64,000 nucleotides of DNA, from the NCBI RefSeq assembly GCF_014639155.1, contig NZ_BMFT01000001.1:1984001-2048000 (forward strand). Direction: 5' to 3'. The stretch is from Paenibacillus segetis. Its GTDB lineage: Bacteria > Bacillota > Bacilli > Paenibacillales > Paenibacillaceae. Below the pieces are notes generated by a model that did not search any database, had not been told where the DNA came from, and worked only from the letters and a program-made list of their open reading frames with translations. The translations under genes and the position numbers were made by a program. Positions 36,535 to 45,579 of the stretch are shown in pieces (the first letter of the stretch is position 1; each line of letters starts with the position of its first letter).

Positions 36535-37083
36535 TTATTCAAGTTTTTCTTCGATTGGACTGACGGATTTTAACTGTACCGCAATGATGGCTGCAAGTAA
36601 GGCTTTAATACAATCACCTGGTACAAAAGAGACAGCCCCCACAAGACCAGCCCAGATGGATGTATGCGTGATAAGTGCCATAACCGGAGCACCAATGAGA
36701 CTAACAAGTAGAACTCCAAACACAACATTGACCACAAAGAGCTTCCATGTTTTTATCTTGGTCCATAACTTTTCTGTTGCTAGTCCTATACAGAATGTCG
36801 CTATTGGCCAGCTTAGTAAGTATCCTGCAGTAGGGGCTACAAATACAGAAAGTCCTCCTCGACCACCAGATAATAATGGTAAACCTAAAGCGACTAATAC
36901 GATAAATAAAATGATGCTAAGCGTACCGGTTTTCTTTCCTAAAAAGCATCCTGCCAACATAACGCCAAGGGTTTGTGCGGTAATGGGTACGGGGATAAAA
37001 CCTAGTGGAATCGGTGGGATCATCCCTAATACTCCTAAGAGTGCAGCAAATAATGCAGCAAATACCATATCTTTTGTCTTCAT
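36535..37083 (-). CDS. bioY: Biotin transporter S component BioY
   Basis: 182-residue membrane protein with six helices and the BioY signatures VPITAQTLGVMLAGC and GLPLLSGGRGG with the substrate-binding region PTAGYLLSWP. Imports biotin either alone or with EcfA/EcfA'/EcfT, which are encoded in the same operon. It is the first gene after a textbook BirA operator. Start at 37083 with ACGGAGGTT upstream. Confidence 0.95.
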   Translation of the reverse strand: MKTKDMVFAALFAALLGVLGMIPPIPLGFIPVPITAQTLGVMLAGCFLGKKTGTLSIILFIVLVALGLPLLSGGRGGLSVFVAPTAGYLLSWPIATFCIGLATEKLWTKIKTWKLFVVNVVFGVLLVSLIGAPVMALITHTSIWAGLVGAVSFVPGDCIKALLAAIIAVQLKSVSPIEEKLE

Positions 37084-37173
37084 CTTGTAACCTCCGTTGT
37101 TATAATCAAAATTTAAATCCCTACAAGAGTCGACATCTATGTATTATCTAAATCATATCTTGAAATCTAACTA

Positions 37174-37206
37174 TTGTAAACCACAAATATTATTTTAGGT
37201 TAACAA
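37174..37206. promoter_or_regulatory. BirA (biotin repressor) operator
   Basis: Read on the minus strand: TTGTTAACC, 15-bp spacer, GGTTTACAA. It differs from a perfect 9-15-9 BirA palindrome at one base. It lies 91 bp before bioY and would overlap the promoter. This makes the downstream ten-gene operon biotin-repressible. Confidence 0.9.
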
Positions 37207-37270
37207 TTAAAATAAGACTTTCTAAAAATAAAAGACCTGATTTCAATGAGAAAGAAAATCGAGACGACAC

Positions 37271-37302
37271 AAAAGTCGACCACGGAATGTGATCGACCTT
37301 TT
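37271..37302 (-). terminator. Terminator of the lut operon
   Basis: AAAAGGTCGATCAC pairs with GTGGTCGACTTTT on the minus strand, with one bulge and a GU pair. It ends the lutABC transcript. Confidence 0.75.
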
Positions 37303-37330
37303 CACGAGTAGGATTTACTGGACTGGACAT

Positions 37331-38059
37331 TTATTCATTTACTAGTACGGCATATACGATTCCGGGACCATGTACCCCAATAGTCAGATCGTTCTCGATA
37401 TCTGCGGAGCGGCTTGGTCCGGAGATAAAATGAATTCCAGCGGGAAGTCTCTCTTCGCCCAAATGATCGAACTCTACTAATTTTTCACCCAATCTGGTTA
37501 CCAACAAATGAACGGGAATGATAGCGATGAGGGCAGTAGGTAAAAGACTGACTGACCGTCCTTTCTGTTGCCCAGATAACAAGATAATTGACCCGGTGTA
37601 GGCAACAGCACAATCTGCTATTACAATTCCGATATCCGCCTCAGCAGCGTTTGCTTTCCCGTCCTGAGACTTGTCACGGTTCCACACTGTGATCTCAGCA
37701 CTCAGTAATGATGATTCCAAGTCGAGTGCTTCCAATTCCTCTTGATCTTGCCGCAGAATATGGTGAGCCCCAAGCTCAGTCGCTGTCTGTGCAATCCATC
37801 GTCCGGTCTCCTCCATCTTCTCGAATTGGACCACATGTCCTCCTGCTGCCTCAAAATTGGCGGTGAACATTTTTACTTTGGCTTCAGTTGAGTAGTCGAA
37901 GTTATTCCAGAATTCAGGAGCGCCACGAAACGGTTGATCTGGCTTCTCTATTATACGTGATCGTCCTAACTTGGAAGCTATTTTTTGTAGAAAAATCTCC
38001 TGTTTGTCCTTAGATGATTGATCCAATTGATGGAGCGAACTTTCCTGGGCATCATTCAT
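37331..38059 (-). CDS. lutC: Lactate utilisation protein C (LUD domain)
   Basis: 242-residue LUD-domain protein, third component of the L-lactate oxidising complex LutABC. Conserved positions include ADIGIVIADCAVAYTGSI and the C-terminal FISGPSRSADIENDLTIGVHGPG. The ATG at 38059 follows GGGAGGT and overlaps the lutB stop by 8 bp. It is the last gene of the unit. Confidence 0.93.
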   Translation of the reverse strand: MNDAQESSLHQLDQSSKDKQEIFLQKIASKLGRSRIIEKPDQPFRGAPEFWNNFDYSTEAKVKMFTANFEAAGGHVVQFEKMEETGRWIAQTATELGAHHILRQDQEELEALDLESSLLSAEITVWNRDKSQDGKANAAEADIGIVIADCAVAYTGSIILLSGQQKGRSVSLLPTALIAIIPVHLLVTRLGEKLVEFDHLGEERLPAGIHFISGPSRSADIENDLTIGVHGPGIVYAVLVNE

Positions 38060-39575
38060 GGCCGCTACCTCCCTTACCATCCGTTCGTTGTTTGATCAGC
38101 TTCTCCATCCGCGCTTTCATCTCGGGAGTCATATGTTGAAGATCTTGGCTAAGGTCAGCTTCAATTGTCTGGAAGTGATCCCGGAACGATTTATCTGCCA
38201 AGCTTGGGGCAATTCTGTATCGATTCCACCCTTTCAATGGTCCTAACTTGAGAGAAATACCACCATCACGAACGATCAGTTTCTGTCCAATCCTCCCTAA
38301 CTTTATCGCCCTATTAAAACGTTTGGAGTTAGACATGACCGAGCCAAACCCGCGCATCCCCACGGTTTCCCACTTATTTCCGTATCCGTGCTCAACCTTT
38401 CGACGCCTTAATGAAACTAGCATATCATGGAGAGGTATTTTGACTGGACAAGCCTCATAGCAAGCACCACAAATACTAGATGCGTTTGCAATATCGTCCC
38501 ATTCTGCGACATTTCCTTTGAGTGCTGGAGTAAGCACGGCCCCAATAGGTCCACTATACGTTCCTCCGTACGCATGGCCACCAATATGTCGATATACTGG
38601 ACAAGCGTTCAAACAAGCGCCGCAGCGAATACAATGAAGGAGTTCCTGGAATTCGGGATCCCCTAACTGTATGGATCTACCATTATCCAAGATGATAATA
38701 TGCATTTCTTCAGGACCATCTCCGTCATCCGTTCGTTTCGGTCCGGTGATCCCTGACATATAGACGGTCAGCTTCTGCCCGGTTGCGGACCTGGGCAACA
38801 ATGTTGCCATCACCTCTAAATCGACCCAGGACGGAATGATCCGCTCCATGCCCATGAACGTAATCTGGGTCTTGGGAAGTGTGCTCACCATTCGGGCGTT
38901 ACCTTCATTTTCGAACACAACCATCGATCCCGTCTCCGCAATCGCAAAATTACAGCCGGTGATCCCAATGTCGGCTTCCAGAAACTTTTCCCGCAGTTTT
39001 TTACGTACGTAACCGGCTAATACACTTGTCTCAGGCGGAAGTGATTCCCCCGCATCAACCGACAACAGCTCCGCGATTTGATATCGGTTCTTGTGAATCG
39101 CCGGTATGATAATATGCGACGGTGTTTCTCCCGCCAATTGGATGATATATTCACCAAGATCGGTTTCGATCGACTCGATCCCAATGGACTCGAGTGCTTG
39201 ATTAAGATGAAGCTCCTCCGTTACCATGGATTTCGACTTGACGGCTGTTTTCGCCGATTTTCTTTGAGCGATCTCCAGTGCAATATCTAAAGCTTCCGTA
39301 GAATTATCGGCAAAATGTACATGCACTCCGTTCTTACGAGCCTGGTCTGCAAACCGTTCCAGATAATAATCAAGGTGCGCGATCGTATGCAGACGAATCT
39401 GTCTTCCACGCTCACGCCACTCCTCCCAGTTGCCAAGCTCATCCATCGCCTGCTTCTTGCTATTGCGTAATCTTTCGGTCGTAAACTTGACTGCATTACG
39501 CAAGAATTCATTATTCAGCGCGATTTCAGCGCGCTTCTTCACTGGATTGTCCGATTTTGGGGTCGATCCGCTCAC
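38052..39575 (-). CDS. lutB: Lactate utilisation iron-sulfur protein B
   Basis: 507-residue protein: a LUD domain (about 75-300) followed by a ferredoxin-type domain with CIRCGACLNACPVYRHIGG and CGACYEACPVKI, binding two 4Fe-4S clusters. It transfers electrons in L-lactate to pyruvate oxidation together with LutA and LutC. Length as in B. subtilis LutB with a somewhat longer C-terminus. Overlaps lutA by 4 bp. Confidence 0.94.
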   Translation of the reverse strand: MSGSTPKSDNPVKKRAEIALNNEFLRNAVKFTTERLRNSKKQAMDELGNWEEWRERGRQIRLHTIAHLDYYLERFADQARKNGVHVHFADNSTEALDIALEIAQRKSAKTAVKSKSMVTEELHLNQALESIGIESIETDLGEYIIQLAGETPSHIIIPAIHKNRYQIAELLSVDAGESLPPETSVLAGYVRKKLREKFLEADIGITGCNFAIAETGSMVVFENEGNARMVSTLPKTQITFMGMERIIPSWVDLEVMATLLPRSATGQKLTVYMSGITGPKRTDDGDGPEEMHIIILDNGRSIQLGDPEFQELLHCIRCGACLNACPVYRHIGGHAYGGTYSGPIGAVLTPALKGNVAEWDDIANASSICGACYEACPVKIPLHDMLVSLRRRKVEHGYGNKWETVGMRGFGSVMSNSKRFNRAIKLGRIGQKLIVRDGGISLKLGPLKGWNRYRIAPSLADKSFRDHFQTIEADLSQDLQHMTPEMKARMEKLIKQRTDGKGGSGHE

Positions 39576-40300
39576 GCTTTCATCACTCCTTCATACAGCA
39601 GTTCAGCAAGATGCATCACCCTAACCGGTTCATTCCGGTAACGTAGATTTCCAGCGATATTCATCAAGCAGGCCATATCCAATCCGACAAGAACCTCTGC
39701 TTCCGACTCTTTGAGATGATCGACTTTTTCCGTGACCATTGCCCCTGATATATCTGGCATCTTGATCGCGAATGTTCCACCGAACCCACAACAATCCTCG
39801 GAGAACGGAAGTGGGACAAACTCCAATTCCTTAACATGATTCAGCAGATCCAAGGGCTCACTCTTAATACCAAGTAGACGGCTTCCATGACAAGAAGGAT
39901 GATACGTAACCTTATGGGGAAATCTTGCGCCGACATCTTTTACCCCGAGAACATTCACCAAAAATTGACTAAATTCAAAAGTTTTCCTTTGCAATTCTTG
40001 AGCCTCTATAAGCCATTCCGGTTCATCTTTGAATAGTTCTGAATAATGATGGATCATATAAGTGCATGAACCAGAGGGTGAAACAACAAAATCGCTATCA
40101 TTAAAAGCGGTTAAGATCGTCTTGGCCGCCGTTTTTGCTTCCTCCCAATATCCGCTGTTATAGGCCGGTTGCCCGCAACAGGTCTGAATGCTAGGAAACT
40201 CCAGAAGTATCCCATATCTAGCCAACAATCGCATCATCGTTTCCCCAACCCGGGGATAAATGGCATCGCTTACACAAGTAATGAACATGGATACCTTCAA
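39572..40300 (-). CDS. lutA: Lactate utilisation protein A (CCG domain)
   Basis: 242-residue protein with two cysteine-rich CCG domains: QTCCGQPAYNSGY and EDCCGFGGTF, plus HPSCHGSRLL. It resembles the catalytic iron-sulfur subunits of glycolate and lactate oxidases. First gene of lutABC. No promoter of its own is obvious behind the terminator-like stem that separates it from the DeoR gene. Confidence 0.94.
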   Translation of the reverse strand: MKVSMFITCVSDAIYPRVGETMMRLLARYGILLEFPSIQTCCGQPAYNSGYWEEAKTAAKTILTAFNDSDFVVSPSGSCTYMIHHYSELFKDEPEWLIEAQELQRKTFEFSQFLVNVLGVKDVGARFPHKVTYHPSCHGSRLLGIKSEPLDLLNHVKELEFVPLPFSEDCCGFGGTFAIKMPDISGAMVTEKVDHLKESEAEVLVGLDMACLMNIAGNLRYRNEPVRVMHLAELLYEGVMKA

Positions 40301-40326
40301 ATGAATGACCTACCTTTTCTCCATAA

Positions 40327-40382
40327 AATACCCCGCAAAGTGACATGATGCCTTCCAGCGTAATTCCAATGTCTTTGCGGGG
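40327..40382 (-). terminator. Terminator-like stem between the DeoR gene and lutA
   Basis: CCCCGCAAAG and CTTTGCGGGG 32 bases apart, followed by TATTTTAT on the minus strand. The weak T run suggests partial read-through into lutABC. Confidence 0.65.
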
Positions 40383-40412
40383 CTCTTTAGTTGCTATATC
40401 ATCATAAGAATT

Positions 40413-41171
40413 CTATGCCAAGGTAACGGTAAGACCCGTTGCTATCAAAGAATCCAGAGTCTCTGAGCTCAAGCTTTTATCACTAATAATTAAGTCTACT
40501 TGAGCTAAATCCGTCACCTGGCTGAATGCCTGTACGCCGAATTTGCTAGCATCCGCGAGTAGAATGATCTGATCGGCCATTCCCATCATTTGCTGCTTTA
40601 GCCGAGCTTGGAGTTCCCCCGATTCACTAATACCGCGGTCCAAATGCACGCCTTTGCAGGAAAAAAACAACTTATCGACATGAAAGGAAACTAGCGATTT
40701 CTCAGCGAGTGGACCAACGAATGAGAGCGAGCGCGGAGATAGTCGGCCTCCGATCGAGATGACATCGATTTTCTCCTTGGTGCTTAGTTCCGTTACCACC
40801 TTGACCGAATTGGTCAATACCGTCATCGGCATATCCGGCATAATCTTTGCCATATACCAAGCGGATGTGCTTGCATCAAGCAAAATCTTATCATTTTCGG
40901 AGATCAGCTTTACTGCTTCTTCCGCAATCCGTTTCTTTTCTTCCGAACGTGTAATCTCCCGTTCGAAATAAGGAACCTCGAGTTGGGTTTCCTTTATGCT
41001 CACAGCCCCGCCATGGGATCTCTTTAATCGCCCTGTATGTTCCAGGCGATCCAAATCCCTGCGGATCGTCTCTTCGGTGACCGAGCACAGCTCGCTAAGT
41101 TCGGTTACTCGAATGCTTCCCCGATCATTCACAAGTTGAACGATTTTTTCGTAACGTTCTGCAACTAGCAT
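40413..41171 (-). CDS. DeoR-family regulator, probable rhamnose regulator
   Basis: 252 residues: N-terminal DeoR helix-turn-helix (IRVTELSELCSVTEETIRRDLDRLE, KRSHGGAV) and a C-terminal sugar-phosphate-sensing domain (SENDKILLDASTSAWYMAK, SCKGVHLDRGISE). Position directly downstream of rhaEW matches the place of rhaR (yulB) in B. subtilis. It likely represses the aldolase and lactate genes until rhamnulose-1-phosphate appears. Confidence 0.9.
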   Translation of the reverse strand: MLVAERYEKIVQLVNDRGSIRVTELSELCSVTEETIRRDLDRLEHTGRLKRSHGGAVSIKETQLEVPYFEREITRSEEKKRIAEEAVKLISENDKILLDASTSAWYMAKIMPDMPMTVLTNSVKVVTELSTKEKIDVISIGGRLSPRSLSFVGPLAEKSLVSFHVDKLFFSCKGVHLDRGISESGELQARLKQQMMGMADQIILLADASKFGVQAFSQVTDLAQVDLIISDKSLSSETLDSLIATGLTVTLA

Positions 41172-41273
41172 TTGTCATCCTCTTTTCGATAACGGTATTA
41201 GATGAATAAATTATACAGTATATAGTCCGAAACCATCAAAGAAATGAGGGACAATCATTGAAGCGATCTGACG

Positions 41274-43343
41274 TTATCGTGTAAATGCTGCGGGAACCCC
41301 TCCGTCGATGGTTAACATGCATCCTGTTGTTTTGGATGATTTGGAAGATGCAAGAAAAGCGATTCCTTCGGCAATATCCCTTGGATAAATATTGACCTGA
41401 AGTGTCGTCCGTTTGCGATAATATTCTTCCAACTGCTCCGGTTCAATCCCGTATGCTGCAGCACGCTCATTACGCCAGCCGGAGTTCCATATCGCGGATC
41501 CTTGTAGTATTGCATCTGGTAGCACTGTGTTTACCCGAATTCCGTATTCGCCGCCTTCGGCTGCAATGCAGCGGGCCAAATGCGCTTCCAAAGCTTTGGC
41601 GGCACTGTATGCAGAGGCATTTTTTCCAGCATAGATCGAATTTTTTGAACCAACGAATACCATACTTCCGCCAAAAGCTTGCTGCTTCATCACCTTAAAA
41701 GCTTCTCGTGCCACCAAAAAATATCCTGTGCCTAACACATTGATATTCAGGTTCCATTCGCTAAGCGAAGTTTCATCGAATGGACTAGATGTGGCGAGAC
41801 CCGCGTTATTTACGATAATATCAACGCCCCCATAGGCAAGAGTTGCTTCCATATATGCTCCTTGTACCTCTGCTTCTTTAGTAACATCCATCTTGACGGC
41901 AGTCGCACGTACCTCACCGAACTTCTCGTTGATTTCATTTGCAACTTTTTGCGCACCTTCTAGATTCAAATCGGCCAGGATAACATGAGCGCCTTCGGAC
42001 ACGAGGCGGCGAGCTGTTTCACTACCGATCCCACCTGCCCCACCTGTTATGAACGCGATCTGACGTGAGAATTCCGCTTCCGCAGGGGCAAGGGATAACT
42101 TATAGAGCTCAAGTGGCCAATATTCCACGTTATAAGATTCATTTTCACTCAGCGATACGAAATTCCCCAGTGCGGTTGCTCCCTTTATTACCGCGATGGC
42201 TCGGTGGTACAATGTCCCGCTGACTTTGGACATCGCATGGTTTTTTCCGGTATTAATCATACCGAGACCGGGAATTAGAATGACGCGCGGGGCAGGTTCG
42301 AACATGATGTCTCCATCATTTTTGTTCCGCTCAAAATAGGCTTTATATTGTTCTTTATAACTCTTGATCCCTTCTTTCAGCTTGTTCTTCAAGCCTTCCA
42401 CATCTTCGACATTTGGCGTCCAGTCAATAAATAGTGGAGTCACCTTCGTATGTACAAGATGATCTGGGCAAGCAGCTCCGACTTGGGAGAGCACGGAGGA
42501 ATTTTTGCCACAGGCAAAAGCCAACACGTCTTCATCATCGTCAAAGGTAAGGATCAATTTCTTCTCGCTACTGACAGCACCTCGGATTGTCGGCATCACA
42601 AGAGCTGCAAGGTTTCGGCGGGCATCAGCTGATAGCGGGGTATGCTTTCTCCCTCCGAATAGTTTGTCGTTATCAACTATTGATTCGATATAAGATTCCG
42701 CTAGGTTAATGATTTTAATAGTCTGGGCGTAACAAGCTTCAGAGGTATCTCCCCAAGTTACTAGACCATGCTTCTCCATCAGTACCAATTCAGCATTCGG
42801 ATTAGCAAGCACGCCTTCCGCAATCATTTTTGATAGCGTAAATCCGGGACGTATATAGGGCACCCATACAAATCGATCTCCAAAAATCCGTTCAGCAATC
42901 TCCTTTCCGTTATCCGCACAGCAAATGCTGATAATTGCATCCGGATGGGTATGATCAACATGAGGAAATGGAAGGAAAGCATGCAGTAGTGTCTCGATTG
43001 AAGCTCTCGGGTGCTTGGCATCGAACATGCAATGACCCAAATATGCAACCATGTCCTCATCGTTCATTTCATCCAACTGAAATAATTGCGAGATATCCTC
43101 CAGCTTGAGCCCAGTAAAATTGTTGGCTTTCATTGTTGCCAGGTCTGAGCCGCTGCCCTTAACATACATTACTTCTATATCCCGCCCACGAAAATCCGTT
43201 ATCGTGGTTTTGGATGAGGTATTCCCTCCTCCCCAATTACAAACCCGTCGATCAGATCCGATCAGATTGGAGCGGTAAACGAGTTGATCTAGTCCGTCAT
43301 GCTGCTGCGGGGATTGGGTCTGATCCCACAGGTTTTGTACCAT
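41274..43343 (-). CDS. rhaEW: Bifunctional rhamnulose-1-phosphate aldolase/lactaldehyde dehydrogenase
   Basis: 689-residue fusion. The N-terminal class II aldolase part (about 1-380) has the zinc histidines in FPHVDHTHPDA and the late LVLMEKHGLV. The C-terminal SDR part (about 425-689) has GGAGGIGSE, NNAGLA and YSAAKAL. It cleaves L-rhamnulose-1-phosphate to DHAP and L-lactaldehyde, then oxidises the latter to L-lactate, the substrate of LutABC encoded downstream. Rhamnose isomerase and kinase genes are not in the window. GAGGAGG lies before the ATG. Confidence 0.92.
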   Translation of the reverse strand: MVQNLWDQTQSPQQHDGLDQLVYRSNLIGSDRRVCNWGGGNTSSKTTITDFRGRDIEVMYVKGSGSDLATMKANNFTGLKLEDISQLFQLDEMNDEDMVAYLGHCMFDAKHPRASIETLLHAFLPFPHVDHTHPDAIISICCADNGKEIAERIFGDRFVWVPYIRPGFTLSKMIAEGVLANPNAELVLMEKHGLVTWGDTSEACYAQTIKIINLAESYIESIVDNDKLFGGRKHTPLSADARRNLAALVMPTIRGAVSSEKKLILTFDDDEDVLAFACGKNSSVLSQVGAACPDHLVHTKVTPLFIDWTPNVEDVEGLKNKLKEGIKSYKEQYKAYFERNKNDGDIMFEPAPRVILIPGLGMINTGKNHAMSKVSGTLYHRAIAVIKGATALGNFVSLSENESYNVEYWPLELYKLSLAPAEAEFSRQIAFITGGAGGIGSETARRLVSEGAHVILADLNLEGAQKVANEINEKFGEVRATAVKMDVTKEAEVQGAYMEATLAYGGVDIIVNNAGLATSSPFDETSLSEWNLNINVLGTGYFLVAREAFKVMKQQAFGGSMVFVGSKNSIYAGKNASAYSAAKALEAHLARCIAAEGGEYGIRVNTVLPDAILQGSAIWNSGWRNERAAAYGIEPEQLEEYYRKRTTLQVNIYPRDIAEGIAFLASSKSSKTTGCMLTIDGGVPAAFTR

Positions 43344-43406
43344 GTTTATTTCCTCCTCATTTGTTTTTATTTATTTTTATTTGTATTTGTTTGTTATATT
43401 AACATG

Positions 43407-43447
43407 TTTGTTTATATTTGAATATAACAATTTCAAAAATAAACAAA
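43407..43447. promoter_or_regulatory. Candidate DeoR operator upstream of rhaEW
   Basis: TTTGTTTAT (43407-43415) and ATAAACAAA (43439-43447) form an inverted repeat with a 23-base gap in a region full of TTTGT/TTTATTTG repeats (43363-43415). DeoR proteins often bind such T-rich repeats. The gap 43344-43548 has no gene. Confidence 0.5.
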
Positions 43448-43548
43448 AGAGATATTTAAAATTTATTTAGCTTTAATAATCATTATTTGTTCCAAAGTGC
43501 AACACGTTCTTTGATGAGTGTTTTATAGATGTTACTCATTTTAAGCGC

Positions 43549-43575
43549 AAAAAAAGAGCTGCCTTTTGGCAGCTC
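43549..43575 (-). terminator. Terminator of the ABC-F gene
   Basis: GAGCTGCC-TTTT-GGCAGCTC with TTTTTTT on the minus strand. Confidence 0.92.
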
Positions 43576-43664
43576 CTAACCCAATTCTATTGGAAGCAGG
43601 ACTACAATATGTGTGGGTACCAGCCTTTCAGTGGTTAATGATATCAACACAGTTCATTGTTAAA

Positions 43665-45200
43665 TTAACACCAATCTTGTATTCGCCATATCTGTGTGAC
43701 CCAACCCTGATAGAACTCCGGCTCATGCGAGACAAGTAGAATGGTACCTTTATATTTCTTGAGTGCTTCTTGAAGTGCCACTTTGGCGTGAACATCTAAA
43801 TGGTTAGTGGGTTCATCTAGTACCAGCATATTGCTATTGGTTAGCATAAGCTCACTTAAACGAACTTTGGTTTGTTCTCCCCCACTCAAGGTGTTTAGTG
43901 GCTGCCTAATATGCTTTTCAGTCAGACCGGATCTGGCCAATATTTGCCGTACTTCTTTTTGGGCAAGATTGGGATGGGCTGACCAAACCCGCTCCAGCGC
44001 ACTTTGTGAAGAGGCAAAGTCCTCTTGAACAAAATAAGCCGCATTCAAACGTTCTCCGAATTGGACTGTACCGCTAATCGGTCTCATATAACCGAGCAAC
44101 GTTTTGAGCATGGTGGATTTACCAATTCCATTATAGCCAATGATGGCAATTTTATCGCCGCGTTTCACCAGGAGATCCAAAGGTCCGAATAATGGTTCGG
44201 TATATCCGATACGGATATTTGATGCCTCAAGTACCTTACTTACGGGATCGGTATGCACTTCAAATGCGAATTGAGGTTTTGGATTTGTTGTCGGTTTATC
44301 AATTCGCTCCATTCTTCCCAGCACTTTCTCACGACTTTGCGCTTGTTTGGCATTTCGATTTCGGTTTTTCCGAATGAAGCTTTCAAGCTTGTCGATTTCT
44401 TTTTGCTGCCGTTCGTATGTCTCGTACAATTGTTTCTTGCCTAGCTCATAATTTCTTTGGAATTCCACGTAATTCCCAGTGTAACGTTGAATTGTTTGAT
44501 GCTCGAGATGATAGATCACGTTAGTAATTTGGTTTAGAAAGTGCTCATCATGCGAAACAACCAAATAAGCATGTTTATAATTTTTTAAATAGTTGGCCAG
44601 CCATTCAATATGGATGTCATCCAAATAATTAGTCGGTTCATCAAGCAACAGTACGTCCGGTTCTTCCAGTAATAACTTACCTAATAATAATTTGGTACGC
44701 TGACCGCCACTAAGCTGTTCGACATCACGATCTTTGCCAAGTTCTAGAATGCCTAACCCAGCAGCAACCTCTTCGATTTTCATATCGAGTTGATAGAAAC
44801 CGGTATCCTCTAATTGATTCTGTAGCTTACCATATTGCGCTAGCATCTGTTCCAGTTGTTCTTCGTCTGAATTTGACATTTGATTGGCAAGCTGCAGTAT
44901 GTTTCTTTCGAGATCATACAAATGGGTAAAAGCGCTTTGAAAATACTGCATAATTGTTGTTCCGGCCTGTAGATCGATATGCTGTTGCAGAAAACCTACT
45001 TTGACACGGGACATCCATTCTATTTTGCCTGCATCAGGTAGTATTTCCCCGGTAAGTATGCGCAGGAGTGTCGATTTTCCTGCACCATTACTACCTACTA
45101 GACCTGCTCGTTCTCCTGGGAGCAAACAGAAATCTATATTTTGAAAAATATGTTTATCCCCATATGCATGGGTCACTTGTGATACGGATAATATACTCAA
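43665..45200 (-). CDS. ABC-F family ribosome-protection ATPase
   Basis: 511-residue protein with two ATPase domains and no membrane segments. Walker A GSNGAGKST and GYNGIGKST, signatures LSGGQRTK and LSGGEQTK, Walker B LLLLDEPTN and MLVLDEPTN. The linker between them (about 225-310, charged helices ending RNAKQAQSREK) is the arm that reaches into the ribosome. It resembles the Vga/Lsa/VmlR resistance group. The start is the TTG at 45200, eight bases after AAAGGAGAG. The leader holds a short peptide gene and an attenuator, the usual way such genes sense ribosome-targeting antibiotics. Confidence 0.9.
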   Translation of the reverse strand: MSILSVSQVTHAYGDKHIFQNIDFCLLPGERAGLVGSNGAGKSTLLRILTGEILPDAGKIEWMSRVKVGFLQQHIDLQAGTTIMQYFQSAFTHLYDLERNILQLANQMSNSDEEQLEQMLAQYGKLQNQLEDTGFYQLDMKIEEVAAGLGILELGKDRDVEQLSGGQRTKLLLGKLLLEEPDVLLLDEPTNYLDDIHIEWLANYLKNYKHAYLVVSHDEHFLNQITNVIYHLEHQTIQRYTGNYVEFQRNYELGKKQLYETYERQQKEIDKLESFIRKNRNRNAKQAQSREKVLGRMERIDKPTTNPKPQFAFEVHTDPVSKVLEASNIRIGYTEPLFGPLDLLVKRGDKIAIIGYNGIGKSTMLKTLLGYMRPISGTVQFGERLNAAYFVQEDFASSQSALERVWSAHPNLAQKEVRQILARSGLTEKHIRQPLNTLSGGEQTKVRLSELMLTNSNMLVLDEPTNHLDVHAKVALQEALKKYKGTILLVSHEPEFYQGWVTQIWRIQDWC

Positions 45201-45270
45201 TTTTGTTCTCTCCTTTTTGCTTGTGTTCCAAGCCAACAAGAGAGAACAGCTTGATAAAGCTTATATTCAT

Positions 45271-45354
45271 TTAATTTCTTGGCTCATAGAAAATAAACGC
45301 AAAAAATGGGTACAGCGAACTTACGCCATACCCATGACAAATCCTAATTTGCAT
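45271..45354 (-). CDS. Candidate leader peptide of the ABC-F gene
   Basis: A 27-codon frame (begins MQIRICHGYG, ends FYEPRN) spans the attenuator stem in the 5' leader. A ribosome stalled on it would cover the 5' arm of the stem. No strong ribosome site is seen, so this is tentative; an alternative short frame MGMA lies inside it. Confidence 0.4.
   Translation of the reverse strand: MQIRICHGYGVSSLYPFFAFIFYEPRN
45299..45335 (-). promoter_or_regulatory. Transcription attenuator in the ABC-F leader
   Basis: ATGGGTATGGCG and CGCTGTACCCAT (minus strand) form a 12-bp stem with two GU pairs and a TAAGTT loop, followed by TTTTTT. It ends about 98 bases before the ABC-F start and would stop transcription unless antibiotic-stalled ribosomes disrupt it. 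The rest of 45201-45579 carries no other gene. Confidence 0.75.
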
Positions 45355-45579
45355 GAAAGGAATAGGTTCTTTATCTACTGTTCTTCGGTTGGCTTATCGT
45401 TAAAATGGACAGACTTCACCCGTCTTAAGCCAGCTACCGTTTTAGAACAGTTGATAAAAAAAACATTTCCTTCCACCTCATTTAAATTCATTATTGTTAC
45501 TAAGTCGAAATATTATTATAAATTGTTTACCCTGTCAAGAAGCTATATTTAAGATTCAAACCCAACTAGGCCGAATCCA

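Noticed and set aside
36584..37090. 168-codon plus-strand frame opposite bioY
   Set aside because: Antisense of a conserved membrane protein; Pro/Asn/Thr-rich shadow composition and no ribosome site.
43363..43415. T-rich repeats resembling a CRISPR or satellite array
   Set aside because: Too short and irregular, with no spacers; better read as an AT-rich promoter/operator region.
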